64,000 nucleotides of DNA, taken from positions 1-64,000 of the forward strand of contig NZ_JAMJPL010000009.1 in assembly GCF_023555055.1 (NCBI RefSeq), written 5' to 3'. This DNA is from Marinobacter sp. ATCH36. Its GTDB lineage: Bacteria > Pseudomonadota > Gammaproteobacteria > Pseudomonadales > Oleiphilaceae. Positions 43,140 through 52,256 of the stretch are shown piece after piece. Position 1 is the stretch's first letter. The number at the start of each line of letters is the position of its first letter. The notes beneath the pieces are model-generated. The model made no database searches. It was not told the DNA's origin and saw nothing but the letters and a program-made list of their open reading frames with translations. Made by a program: the position numbers and the translations under genes.

Positions 43140-43319
43140 GGAAAGAGAACATACCTTCTGTGATTGTTATCGGAAAACCGCGACTGAAGCCTGCCTGCCA
43201 TTGCGCGCTGCACAGATAATAGCAAGCACCGGTCGTAACCGCGAAGGTGTGAAACAATTTCTATACACGCCGCGCGGTTTGGTAGACTTTGCCCCTTTGA
43301 GCGCCAAGGAACACCCCTG

Positions 43320-44198
43320 ATGTACGACAAGCTATTTGTAACGGGCCAGTATGTAGCACCACAACTGGCCATTTCCCGCCTGGCAGGCCGCCTGGCGGAT
43401 AACGAAAGCGTTCCGGCGCTCAAGAATCGTGTCGTGAACTGGTTTATCGGCCGCTATGGCGTGGACATGAGCGAGGCACTGGAATCAGACCCTACGGCCT
43501 ACCCCAGCTTCAACGCGTTTTTCACACGCGCACTGAAACCGGGCCTGCGGCCGGTGGAAGCGGATCAGTCCGTTATGGTCAGCCCGGTGGACGGCGCTAT
43601 CAGTCAGTTGGGCAGCGTCAGTGGCGGCCGGGTTTTTCAGGCCAAGGGCCAGTCCTTCAGTCTCAATGAACTGCTCGGTGGCGACCAGGAGCGTGCGAAA
43701 ATCTTCGCAGACGGCGAGTTTGCCACCATCTACCTGTCCCCCAAAGACTACCACCGGATTCACATGCCACTGGCCGGTACCCTGCGAGAAATGATCTACA
43801 TCCCCGGCAAGCTGTTTTCCGTGAACCCGACCACCGCGGAAAACGTGCCCAACCTGTTCGCGCGGAACGAGCGGGTGGCCTGTATTTTTGACACCGCAGT
43901 GGGACCCATGGCTCTGGTACTGGTCGGCGCCATGATTGTCGGCAGCGTGGAAACCACCTGGGCAGGTATTGTTGCCCCGGGCGAGCGTGACGTGAACGTA
44001 ACTCGCTATGATGGCCTGAAAACCCCCATACACTTCGAAAAAGGTGAGGAAATGGGGCGATTCCGCCTGGGATCGACCGTCATCATGGTCATGCCCACAG
44101 GCACTGTCACCTGGAATGGCGATCAGGTAGCGGGCGGAAGAGTGCGCATGGGGGAGGCTTTCGGCAAGATCATGCCCGGTCAGCAGGAAACGCAATAA
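43320..44198 (+). CDS. psd: Phosphatidylserine decarboxylase proenzyme
   Basis: A 292-aa membrane-associated pyruvoyl enzyme forming phosphatidylethanolamine. The self-cleavage motif LGST is at residues 250-253; the serine becomes the pyruvoyl group. DGAISQLG and HRIHMPLAG are conserved catalytic regions. The 3' end overlaps the converging epmA gene by 29 bp. Confidence 0.96.
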   Translation: MYDKLFVTGQYVAPQLAISRLAGRLADNESVPALKNRVVNWFIGRYGVDMSEALESDPTAYPSFNAFFTRALKPGLRPVEADQSVMVSPVDGAISQLGSVSGGRVFQAKGQSFSLNELLGGDQERAKIFADGEFATIYLSPKDYHRIHMPLAGTLREMIYIPGKLFSVNPTTAENVPNLFARNERVACIFDTAVGPMALVLVGAMIVGSVETTWAGIVAPGERDVNVTRYDGLKTPIHFEKGEEMGRFRLGSTVIMVMPTGTVTWNGDQVAGGRVRMGEAFGKIMPGQQETQ

Positions 44199-45156
44199 CC
44201 CCGGCGAGATTGTCCAGCCCCAGCTTCAACATCAGCAAACGGTCAAGCCCCAGTGCCACTCCGGCACAGTCTGGCACCCCCGCTTGCAAAGCCGCCAGAA
44301 AGTCCTGGTCGATGGGCATTTCGGGTTTGCCCGCAGCCAGTCGCGCCTGATTGTCCGCCGCAAACCGCTGCCGCTGTTCATCACAATCGGTAAGTTCCCA
44401 GTAGCCGTTACACAGCTCAACGCCTTGCACGTAAAGCTCAAAACGGTGCGCCTGGCGCAAGCCGTCCTGCTCGGACACACGCGCCAACGCCGCCTGTGAC
44501 TCCGGATAACCGGTAACAAACACCGGCCCGGTTCCAGCCAGCGCCGGCTCAACCTGGCAACTCATCAGCAGATCCAGGCAGTCGTCCCGGGTAAAGGCCT
44601 GCAACTGCGAAGGCTCTACCCATTGCTCGCAGCGGGCCGACAGTTCGGCGTTGCTGGCCAGAAACGGATCAACACCGGAAAAGCGGAGGAAAACATCGCG
44701 GTAACGCATCGTGCGTGGCGCTTCACAGCCCAGCCAGCCGCACACCAGGTCTGAAACTTCCGCCATCAGGTCGGAGTCGGTAAACCCGGGGCGATACCAT
44801 TCAAGCAGGGAAAACTCAGGATTGTGCCGGCGCCCGGATTCGCCATCCCGGAACACCCGCGCCACCTGATAGACAGGCCCGGCACCAGCTGCCAGCAGGC
44901 GCTTCATGTGGTATTCGGGAGAGGTCTGGAGCCAGGCTTCCGCGGAACCGGCTGCCAGGGGTGTGGGGCCGGCAGGGATACTGTCGATATTGATATCGGT
45001 AACACCATACCGCCCCAAAACCGGCGTCTCGACTTCCATCACGCCGCGTTGCGCAAAAAAGCCGCGCACCCAGGCCAGTTGACGTGCACGGCTTTCAAGA
45101 GCAGCCAGAGACGCCGAAGGTTGCCAGGAGGGTGGTTCTATCACCTCGGAACCCAA
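44170..45156 (-). CDS. epmA: EF-P lysine lysyltransferase EpmA
   Basis: A 328-aa class II lysyl-tRNA-synthetase-like enzyme without an anticodon domain that attaches (R)-beta-lysine to EF-P. Motif 2 is YQVARVFRDGESGRRHNPEFSLLEWY; motif 3 is GVALGLDRLLML. It starts directly after the efp stop on the same strand. The last 29 bp overlap psd antisense. Confidence 0.95.
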   Translation of the reverse strand: MGSEVIEPPSWQPSASLAALESRARQLAWVRGFFAQRGVMEVETPVLGRYGVTDINIDSIPAGPTPLAAGSAEAWLQTSPEYHMKRLLAAGAGPVYQVARVFRDGESGRRHNPEFSLLEWYRPGFTDSDLMAEVSDLVCGWLGCEAPRTMRYRDVFLRFSGVDPFLASNAELSARCEQWVEPSQLQAFTRDDCLDLLMSCQVEPALAGTGPVFVTGYPESQAALARVSEQDGLRQAHRFELYVQGVELCNGYWELTDCDEQRQRFAADNQARLAAGKPEMPIDQDFLAALQAGVPDCAGVALGLDRLLMLKLGLDNLAGVIAFPADRA

Positions 45157-45732
45157 TCAGCCGACTTTCACGCGGTTGACGTACTCACCCGATCGTGTGT
45201 CCACCTTGAGCACCTCACCAATGGTAATAAACAGCGGTACGTTGACGACGGCACCGGTGGAAAGCGTCGCGGGCTTGGTGCCACCCTGGGCAGTATCACC
45301 CTTCATGCCCGGATCGGTATCCACCACTTCCAGTTCCACAAAATTGGGAGGGGTTACCGTCAATGGAGCGCCGTTGTAGAGGGTTACGGTGTAGACATCC
45401 TGTTCTTTTAACCACTTGAGGGCATCACTGACCGCCTTGGCATCCGCCGGGTACTGCTCGAACGAACCGTCAGTCTTCATGAAGTGCCAGAACTCGCCGT
45501 CTGAATACAGATATTCCATTTCCAGATCAATGACATCGGCGGCTTCGAGGCTTTCACCGGATTTGAAGGTGCGCTCCCACTGTCGATTGGTCATCAGGTT
45601 GCGCAGTTTGACCCGGTTGAACGCCTGACCCTTGCCGGGCTTCACGAATTCGTTTTCGAGAATTATACAGGGGTCGCCATCGAGCAAAACCTTAAGACCG
45701 CCACGGAATTCGTTGGTAGAATATGAAGCCAT
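45157..45732 (-). CDS. efp: Elongation factor P
   Basis: A 191-aa translation factor that relieves stalling at polyproline. The modification site is Lys34 in FVKPGKGQAF, the form used by the EpmA/EpmB beta-lysylation pathway (not the arginine of the rhamnosylated type). Three beta-barrel domains are present. It is directly followed by epmA and divergent from epmB. Confidence 0.97.
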   Translation of the reverse strand: MASYSTNEFRGGLKVLLDGDPCIILENEFVKPGKGQAFNRVKLRNLMTNRQWERTFKSGESLEAADVIDLEMEYLYSDGEFWHFMKTDGSFEQYPADAKAVSDALKWLKEQDVYTVTLYNGAPLTVTPPNFVELEVVDTDPGMKGDTAQGGTKPATLSTGAVVNVPLFITIGEVLKVDTRSGEYVNRVKVG

Positions 45733-45777
45733 GAAATTATCACCTGAAACGATGCGTATAAAAATTCGAAGGTCGCT

Positions 45778-46818
45778 ATGATACAGCGAACCGCCACCCG
45801 TATAGAAGCCCGCCTACTCGATCATGATACGCGCAGCTGGCAACAGCTGCTGTCAGCGTCTGTTACAACACCCGAAGATCTGCTCCGGCGGCTACGGCTT
45901 GACCCTGCCATCTGGCTTTCCGGTGCAACGGAAGGCCATAGGCTGTTTCCTCTGCGGGTACCGGAGCCCTATCTGCAACGCATCATCCCGGGCGATCCGG
46001 AGGACCCCCTGCTACGGCAGGTTCTGCCGCTCTCTGCAGAAACTGACAGCAAACCCGGCTTTGTTCGTGATCCGCTGCAGGAGAGCGGCTCGATGCAGGC
46101 TACCGGTCTGATCCGCAAATATCAGAGCCGCGCCCTGCTGATGGTCACCGGACAATGTGCCATTAATTGTCGCTACTGCTTCCGGCGCCATTTCCCCTAT
46201 GACGAAAACCGGCTGTCACCAGAGGACAGGGCGGAGGTACTGGCAGCCCTGGCAAACGACACCCGAATCAATGAAGTGATTTTCAGCGGGGGCGACCCGC
46301 TTGTCGCCAATGACCGGTTATTGTCATCCTGGGCCGAATCATTGGCGGACATCTCCCACATCCGCCGCCTCAGGATTCACACGCGGCTGCCGGTCGTAAT
46401 TCCCCAGCGTGTTTGCGACTCGTTACTTGCGTGGCTTTCTGAAAGCAGGCTGCAGGTTATCATGGTGATTCACACCAACCATCCGGCGGAACTGGACAGT
46501 GACACCCGACGGGCTCTGGAACGGCTGAAGGCTGCCGGCGTCACCCTGCTGAATCAGAGCGTCGTCCTCAGGGGTGTTAACGATACGGCAAAGGTATTGG
46601 CTGACCTGAGCGAGCGGCTGTTTGAATGTGGCGTGCTGCCCTATTACCTCCACGCTTTTGATCCGGTGGAAGGTGCCCATCATTTCAGCGTCAGTGACGA
46701 CATGGCCAGGTGCCTGGTGCGGCAACTGATCGGTACACTCCCCGGATTTCTGGTGCCAAAGCTTGTCAGGGAATTGCCTGACCGCCCGGGGAAGACCCCC
46801 CTTGACCTCTTTGCGTGA
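45778..46818 (+). CDS. epmB: EF-P lysine 2,3-aminomutase EpmB
   Basis: A 346-aa radical-SAM/PLP enzyme converting lysine to (R)-beta-lysine for EF-P. The cluster motif is CAINCRYCFRRHFPY; EVIFSGGDPLVAND and the C-terminal PLP lysine region FLVPKLVRELPDRPGK match. It shares a 45-bp divergent intergenic region with efp. EpmC, the hydroxylase, is not in the window. Confidence 0.95.
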   Translation: MIQRTATRIEARLLDHDTRSWQQLLSASVTTPEDLLRRLRLDPAIWLSGATEGHRLFPLRVPEPYLQRIIPGDPEDPLLRQVLPLSAETDSKPGFVRDPLQESGSMQATGLIRKYQSRALLMVTGQCAINCRYCFRRHFPYDENRLSPEDRAEVLAALANDTRINEVIFSGGDPLVANDRLLSSWAESLADISHIRRLRIHTRLPVVIPQRVCDSLLAWLSESRLQVIMVIHTNHPAELDSDTRRALERLKAAGVTLLNQSVVLRGVNDTAKVLADLSERLFECGVLPYYLHAFDPVEGAHHFSVSDDMARCLVRQLIGTLPGFLVPKLVRELPDRPGKTPLDLFA

Positions 46819-46941
46819 CATCCTTAACAAAGTTGGCCTAATTTACTTGTTAAATATTGTCAACTCGTGCTTTTCTCGCTTTCTGTTGTGTGTTTGCTAC
46901 TTTAGAGTACCAATCGTGGTCCATACAATTGGCGTGATTTC

Positions 46942-48750
46942 ATGGAAGGCATTATCCTGAAACCCGATCTCCGTGTTCCAGAACAGAAAACGGCAAGCCT
47001 CTCGTTTTGCCAGACCTCACCAAAGGCCTTCAAGGGTTGGGTTAACCAGCTACCCATGGCCAATATTGGTGAGGCCTCGCGGCAGCTCTATCATGCCATC
47101 ATTGAACTGAACCACCTGTTCATTGCGCCGCAGCAGCGCCTGCAACTGCTGGAATTGATCCGCCCGAAAATACACTTTGTCTGCTCCGAACTATCCAGGC
47201 ACTACCTGGGCATGGCTGTTGCGCTGCCCGAAAAACAGCGCAAGATCGCAAACCTGTCCCAGGCGCTCCAGCTCCACGCGGCCAGCGGCTATAAACTCTG
47301 TGTTCTCGAGTTCCTCGATAATGGCGGGTTGGACAAGAACCGCAAAGCGGTGGCCACGGCTGTTCACCGGGCCATCTCCGAGCTTGCAGCCACTATCGTG
47401 CGGTCTCACCAACTCTACTGCCCCAGCCCGGCACAGAGCTGGCTGGAATGCCATCGCCTGTTCAGGTTTGCCCATCGCAACAAGCTCAATGGGTTATCTG
47501 TTGATGATGAAACCCTGAACCACCGTCGCACCAGCACGGTGGAGGACAGCTACAAGCGCATTCTGTTACTTGGCTGCGCTCGCCCCAACCAGTTGCGGCA
47601 GGCGGAACTGTCACAGGTTTACGAACTGTTTGAGAGCTGGACGCATCTTGTGTCCTGTGGCCCCGACACGGACAACGACAGTCTGTTTGTGGTGAATATG
47701 GAGCGGGACACCGCACCCGTATACCGCAGCCTGCTGGAGCAGAAGCCCGCTAACGACAGTTACAACTTCGATACCCGTGAACTGTCAGAACAGATTATCG
47801 AGTCACTGCATACCCGCCATCATCGGAATGACAACAGCGCCAGCAATCTGGAGCTTCCACCCCGGGTCAGCGACACCCTGCTGACTCACCTCAGCCAGGC
47901 GCTGGGAATCCTTGCAAAGCGCAATTTTAACCGCATCGCCAGCCAGGGAACGCTCGAAATCTGCGTCGGGCTGACAGCCACCCACTTTTACGTTGCGGGC
48001 GCCAAGACATTCAACGAGTTTGTCAGTGGCAATGACGACCACCACCATGACCAGGAAAATCAGTTCATGAGGTCATCACGTCGCAGGGAAGATGCCTGGG
48101 CTGGTGCTCACGATGCGGGCATCGGCGATGACCCCATGCAGTCAGCGGACACACCCATCAACTTCCGTAACAGCATTGGCGCTACCCCCGATAGCGAAAA
48201 AGACCGCAGGCGTCCTCAGTCTCATCACGCCCTGCTTATCAACACAAGCCCGGGCGGATACTGTGTCGCCTGGGAAACCAATGTTCCTGCCTCGCTTCAG
48301 GCAGGCGAAGTACTCGGCGTTCGTGAGCAGTCCAACCACCCCTGGAGCATTGCCGTGGTGCGCTGGATACGCCAGATTCGCAATCAGGGCACCCAGGTTG
48401 GTATAGAGTTGCTGGCCCCAAGCGCGGCACCTTGCGGTGTGCGACTGATCCAGAAAGTTGGCAACAACAGCGAATACCTTAGGGGCCTGTTATTGCCGGA
48501 AATCAGCGTAGTCAACCAGGCAGCAACCCTTATCACACCCCGGCTTCCGTTTCAGTCCGGGAGCCGGATATCACTGCTACATGATGGCCGAGAGGATCAG
48601 GGCGCACTCTCCCGCAAGATCTCGGCCACTGGCAGTATCAGCCAGTTTGAACTCAAGCTTCAGAATGCCGGGGCTGCAACCACGAGCAAGGCATCATCCG
48701 CGGCAGTCACCAGCGAGGATGAATTTGATTCGCTGTGGCCATCACTTTAG
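46942..48750 (+). CDS. PilZ-like domain protein preceding FimX
   Basis: A 602-aa cytoplasmic protein corresponding in position to the gene next to fimX in Pseudomonas (PA4958 by recall). Residues 1-330 are helical with no known fold. A His/Asp-rich segment (DDHHHDQEN) follows. About residues 419-510 look like a PilZ domain: RRR, then NTSPGG (N-x-S-x-x-G type) and RWIRQIRNQGTQVGIELL. That would make it a c-di-GMP receptor. No promoter is obvious; fimX follows after 151 bp containing a hairpin. Confidence 0.75.
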   Translation: MEGIILKPDLRVPEQKTASLSFCQTSPKAFKGWVNQLPMANIGEASRQLYHAIIELNHLFIAPQQRLQLLELIRPKIHFVCSELSRHYLGMAVALPEKQRKIANLSQALQLHAASGYKLCVLEFLDNGGLDKNRKAVATAVHRAISELAATIVRSHQLYCPSPAQSWLECHRLFRFAHRNKLNGLSVDDETLNHRRTSTVEDSYKRILLLGCARPNQLRQAELSQVYELFESWTHLVSCGPDTDNDSLFVVNMERDTAPVYRSLLEQKPANDSYNFDTRELSEQIIESLHTRHHRNDNSASNLELPPRVSDTLLTHLSQALGILAKRNFNRIASQGTLEICVGLTATHFYVAGAKTFNEFVSGNDDHHHDQENQFMRSSRRREDAWAGAHDAGIGDDPMQSADTPINFRNSIGATPDSEKDRRRPQSHHALLINTSPGGYCVAWETNVPASLQAGEVLGVREQSNHPWSIAVVRWIRQIRNQGTQVGIELLAPSAAPCGVRLIQKVGNNSEYLRGLLLPEISVVNQAATLITPRLPFQSGSRISLLHDGREDQGALSRKISATGSISQFELKLQNAGAATTSKASSAAVTSEDEFDSLWPSL

Positions 48751-48790
48751 GGCTCTGAGCCAGACGACCATAAGCGCCCGGGCGGTCGCC

Positions 48791-48810
48791 AAGGGTTGTT
48801 ATTAACCCTT
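48791..48810. other. Short inverted repeat between PilZ-like gene and fimX
   Basis: AAGGGTT/AACCCTT with a 6-base spacer. It may be a weak terminator or a regulatory site; no U-run follows. Confidence 0.3.
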
Positions 48811-48901
48811 ATCCCCTGCATCATTCAGCGTTATTGGAAGGCCGGCTCTTGGCTATCGATAGATCTGGCACAGTCAACGCGTATCATGAGACATCTGACG
48901 A

Positions 48902-50989
48902 ATGCAGAAAAAGAACGCAACCGTACACCTGCTGATCCTTGATCCTTCACAAAACGATGCTGAGACTCTTGTGAGCTTGCTTCGTAACTCTGGCAAAGCC
49001 ACACGCGCCCATCGCATCACGTCAGAAGAAGACCTTGAGGAAACCCTGAAGGCAGGCAACTGGGACTTGTTACTGGCGCGCGACGACGTAGATCAGGAAT
49101 TCGGGCCTGACGGTGCCCTGGCCATGATTCGTCGCATGGACAAGGATATTCCCTCCATACTGCTGACCAGTGAGTTCAGCCGTGAACGCTCGGTTTCGGT
49201 GATGAAGGCCGGCGCCCACGATGCAGTGCCTTTTGAGAATACTGATCAACTGGTACTGGTGGTTAACCGGGAACTGAGTGCCCTGGAGGATCGTCGACGG
49301 CGCAGAACTCTGGAGTCCCACCTGCGGGAGGCCGAGCAGCGCTGCCAGTTATTGCTGGAGAGCTCCAAGGACGCCATTGCCTACATCAACGATGGCATGC
49401 ACATCTATGCCAACCAGTCCTACATGGAATTCCTGGGCTACGACGATATCGATGATCTGATCTGCATACCGGTGCTGGATACCCTGACCCCGGAAAGTCA
49501 GGAAAAGTACAAGGAATTCATGAAGTCCTTTGCCGAAAATGGCGAAGACGGCATGACCATGAACTGCGTCGCCCGCCGCAGCGACGACCAGGAACTCAAC
49601 GTCACCATGTCCGTGTCGGCGGCCACCTATGACGGCGAAACCTGCACCCAGATCGTTATCCAGCCCGAGCACAGCGATGCCGAGCTGGAAGAAAAAATCC
49701 GCCAGATCAGCAGCCAGGATCTGCTGACCGGCCTGTTCAACCGGCAATACCTGATGGATGCCCTTGGCCAGGCCGTTGCAACAGCCGGCAAGGACAATCA
49801 GACCGGCACCCTGGCCTACATCGCGCTTGATAATTTCACGAGCCTGAAGGGGCAGGTAGGCATAGCTGGCGCCGATCTCATGCTGGGGGACCTGGCCAAT
49901 CTGCTCAAGGAACAGACACCCGAGAACATGGTTCTCGCACGCCTGAGCGATGATGCGTTCTGCCTGCTCTGTCAGCCCTGTGAAGAGAAAACCATGGCTG
50001 AACTGTGCGAGACCATCCGCAAAAAGGTGGAAGACCACCTGTTCGACATCAACGGACGCACATTGCAGCTAACCCTGAGCATCGGTGTTGCAGCCATTAC
50101 AGAGAATGCCCCCAAGGCGCCGGACCTGATGAGCCGGGCCCACACAGCCTCCTCGGAACTGAAGAAAAAAGAAGGCCACGAGCAAGGCAACGGGGTTCTG
50201 GTATACAACCCGGCGAATTACGAAGCCACGGATGAAAGCAGCTCGGTCGACGCCATCCAGAAGGCTCTGGATGACAACCGCTTCCGGCTTCTGTTCCAGC
50301 CCATCATTAACCTCAGGGGCGAAGGCGAAGAACACTACGAAGCCTTTGTGAGGATGCTGGACAAGGACGAAGAGGAAGTGTCTCCCTACGACTTCCTGCC
50401 GCCGATCGGGCCCTCGGAAATGGCTATCAAAATTGACCGCTGGGTAATCCTGCAAACCATCAAACAGCTGTCCGGCCACCGATCAAGGGGCCATGACACA
50501 CGTTTGTTCCTGAATGTGACTGCGGAAACCCTGGAAGACAAGACCTTCACCCCCTGGCTGAGCGTGGCGCTGAAGGCGGCTCGCCTGCCAGGCGATGCAC
50601 TGATCTTCCAGATTCGCGAGGGCGACGCCAACAACTACATGAAACAGGCCAAGGACTTCGCCAAAGCTGTACATGAATTGCACGCCAAAGTTTCCATCTG
50701 TCAGTTCGGGTGCGCATTGAATCCGTTCAACACCCTGAAGCATATTGACGTGGATTATGTGAAGATTGACGGTTCCTTTACTGAAGAAATACAAAAAAAG
50801 GACGAAGCCAAGGAAGAGGTCAAGGAAATGGTCAAGAGCCTGCAAAGCGCCGGCAAGCTGACCATCGTGCCACTTGTGGAAAACGCTGGCGTGCTGGCAA
50901 CCCTGTGGCAGGCCGGTGTGAATTATATTCAGGGCTACTACCTGCAAGCACCGGTTCCGGAAATGAACTACGACTTCGGCGACCACTAA
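48902..50989 (+). CDS. fimX: FimX-like c-di-GMP effector (degenerate GGDEF-EAL)
   Basis: A 695-aa protein with receiver-like domain (residues ~1-125, no clear phospho-acceptor pattern), PAS domain (~150-265), GGDEF domain (~275-430) and EAL domain (~450-690). The GGDEF signature is replaced by SDDAF and the EAL by EAF, and the EAL metal ligands are largely lost. Length and order match P. aeruginosa FimX, which binds c-di-GMP and controls type IV pilus assembly. Enzyme activity is not expected. Its place before serB supports orthology. Confidence 0.88.
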   Translation: MQKKNATVHLLILDPSQNDAETLVSLLRNSGKATRAHRITSEEDLEETLKAGNWDLLLARDDVDQEFGPDGALAMIRRMDKDIPSILLTSEFSRERSVSVMKAGAHDAVPFENTDQLVLVVNRELSALEDRRRRRTLESHLREAEQRCQLLLESSKDAIAYINDGMHIYANQSYMEFLGYDDIDDLICIPVLDTLTPESQEKYKEFMKSFAENGEDGMTMNCVARRSDDQELNVTMSVSAATYDGETCTQIVIQPEHSDAELEEKIRQISSQDLLTGLFNRQYLMDALGQAVATAGKDNQTGTLAYIALDNFTSLKGQVGIAGADLMLGDLANLLKEQTPENMVLARLSDDAFCLLCQPCEEKTMAELCETIRKKVEDHLFDINGRTLQLTLSIGVAAITENAPKAPDLMSRAHTASSELKKKEGHEQGNGVLVYNPANYEATDESSSVDAIQKALDDNRFRLLFQPIINLRGEGEEHYEAFVRMLDKDEEEVSPYDFLPPIGPSEMAIKIDRWVILQTIKQLSGHRSRGHDTRLFLNVTAETLEDKTFTPWLSVALKAARLPGDALIFQIREGDANNYMKQAKDFAKAVHELHAKVSICQFGCALNPFNTLKHIDVDYVKIDGSFTEEIQKKDEAKEEVKEMVKSLQSAGKLTIVPLVENAGVLATLWQAGVNYIQGYYLQAPVPEMNYDFGDH

Positions 50990-51035
50990 TCTTCAGCACT
51001 GCACGGGCCGACCCCTGGCCAGCCCGTGCAGGTGA

Positions 51036-52256
51036 TTACTCACCTACCTGAAGACTGTCACTCTCCCTGAACCCGATCAGATACAGAATGGCATCCAATC
51101 CCAGGGTTGAGATGGAATGCCGGGCGGACTCCTTTACCAACGGCTTTGCCCGAAACGCGACACCCATGCCAGCCTGGCTGAGCATTGGAAGATCGTTGGC
51201 ACCGTCACCCACAGCTATTACCTGCTCCCGCGAAATGTGCTCGCGCTCGGCAATTTCCTGCAGCAATTCAGCTTTGCGCTTGCCATCGACAATCTGGCCA
51301 GCCACGCGGCCGGTGACTTTGCCATTCTCGATTTCCAGTTCATTGGCATAGACATAATCAATCCCCAGCTTTTGCTGAAGATGACGGGCAAAGTAGGTAA
51401 AGCCTCCGGAAAGGATTGCTGTGCGGTAACCCAGCGACTTCAGGCTGAGGATCAGGTGCTCAGCGCCCTCGGTCAGCCGTAGCCGGGCGGCAATCCGTTC
51501 CAGCACCGACTCGTCCAGGCCTTTAAGCAGTGCCAGGCGCTCCGCAAAGCTCTGACTGAAATCCAGCTCGCCCTGCATGGCGCGCTCGGTAATCTCCGCC
51601 ACCTGCTCGCCCACACCAGCTTCCAGCGCCAGCTCATCGATCACCTCGGCATCGATCAGCGTGGAATCCATATCGAACACCACCAGCCGTCGGTTGCGGC
51701 GGAAAATCGAATCCTCCTGGAACGCAATGTCCACGTTCATTTCACCGGCAATGTGCAGGAAATCCGAGCGCAGTTGCTCCAGGTCAGACGGCGTCCCCCT
51801 GACAGAAAATTCCACACAGGCAATTCGGTTTTCTGACGGGTTCAGTGAGGGTCGGGCCGAAAGCCGGCTGATGTTGTCGATATTCAGCCCATGGCGGGCC
51901 GTTATCGCTGACACCCGCGCAATCTGCTCGGCCTTGATATCCCGCGACAGCAGCGTGACGATGTAACAGGCACGATTACGACCCTCCGCCCATCGCTGGT
52001 AATCCTCAATAGTGATGGGCGCAAAGCGCACCTGCAGGTCCAGTGCATGCAACCGGAACAGCAGGTCACGGATAACCGGCGACGATTTGGATTCGTCGGG
52101 AATCTCGATCAGGATTCCCCAGGTCAGGTGGTCGTGAATCACCGCCTGGCCGATGTCCAGAATACGCACATCGTACTGCCCCATGATGCCGGTAATCTCA
52201 GACGTCAGACCGGGCTTGTCGCGGCCCGACACATTAATCAGAACCAGCTCACTCAC
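51036..52256 (-). CDS. serB: Phosphoserine phosphatase SerB
   Basis: A 406-aa enzyme for the last step of serine synthesis. Two N-terminal ACT-like regions (VLINVSGRDKPGLTSEITG and YIVTLLSRDIKAEQIA) are followed by the HAD phosphatase domain with VVFDMDSTLID and GDGANDLPML. The start is GTG 52256 with GGAG upstream; it overlaps the parC stop by 8 bp, so it is probably translationally coupled to parC. Confidence 0.94.
   Translation of the reverse strand: MSELVLINVSGRDKPGLTSEITGIMGQYDVRILDIGQAVIHDHLTWGILIEIPDESKSSPVIRDLLFRLHALDLQVRFAPITIEDYQRWAEGRNRACYIVTLLSRDIKAEQIARVSAITARHGLNIDNISRLSARPSLNPSENRIACVEFSVRGTPSDLEQLRSDFLHIAGEMNVDIAFQEDSIFRRNRRLVVFDMDSTLIDAEVIDELALEAGVGEQVAEITERAMQGELDFSQSFAERLALLKGLDESVLERIAARLRLTEGAEHLILSLKSLGYRTAILSGGFTYFARHLQQKLGIDYVYANELEIENGKVTGRVAGQIVDGKRKAELLQEIAEREHISREQVIAVGDGANDLPMLSQAGMGVAFRAKPLVKESARHSISTLGLDAILYLIGFRESDSLQVGE

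Noticed and set aside
43167..43174. A sigma-28-like -10 (TCCGATAA) upstream of motA.
   Set aside because: No TAAA-type -35 lies at the proper 15-bp spacing, so it is not listed as a promoter.
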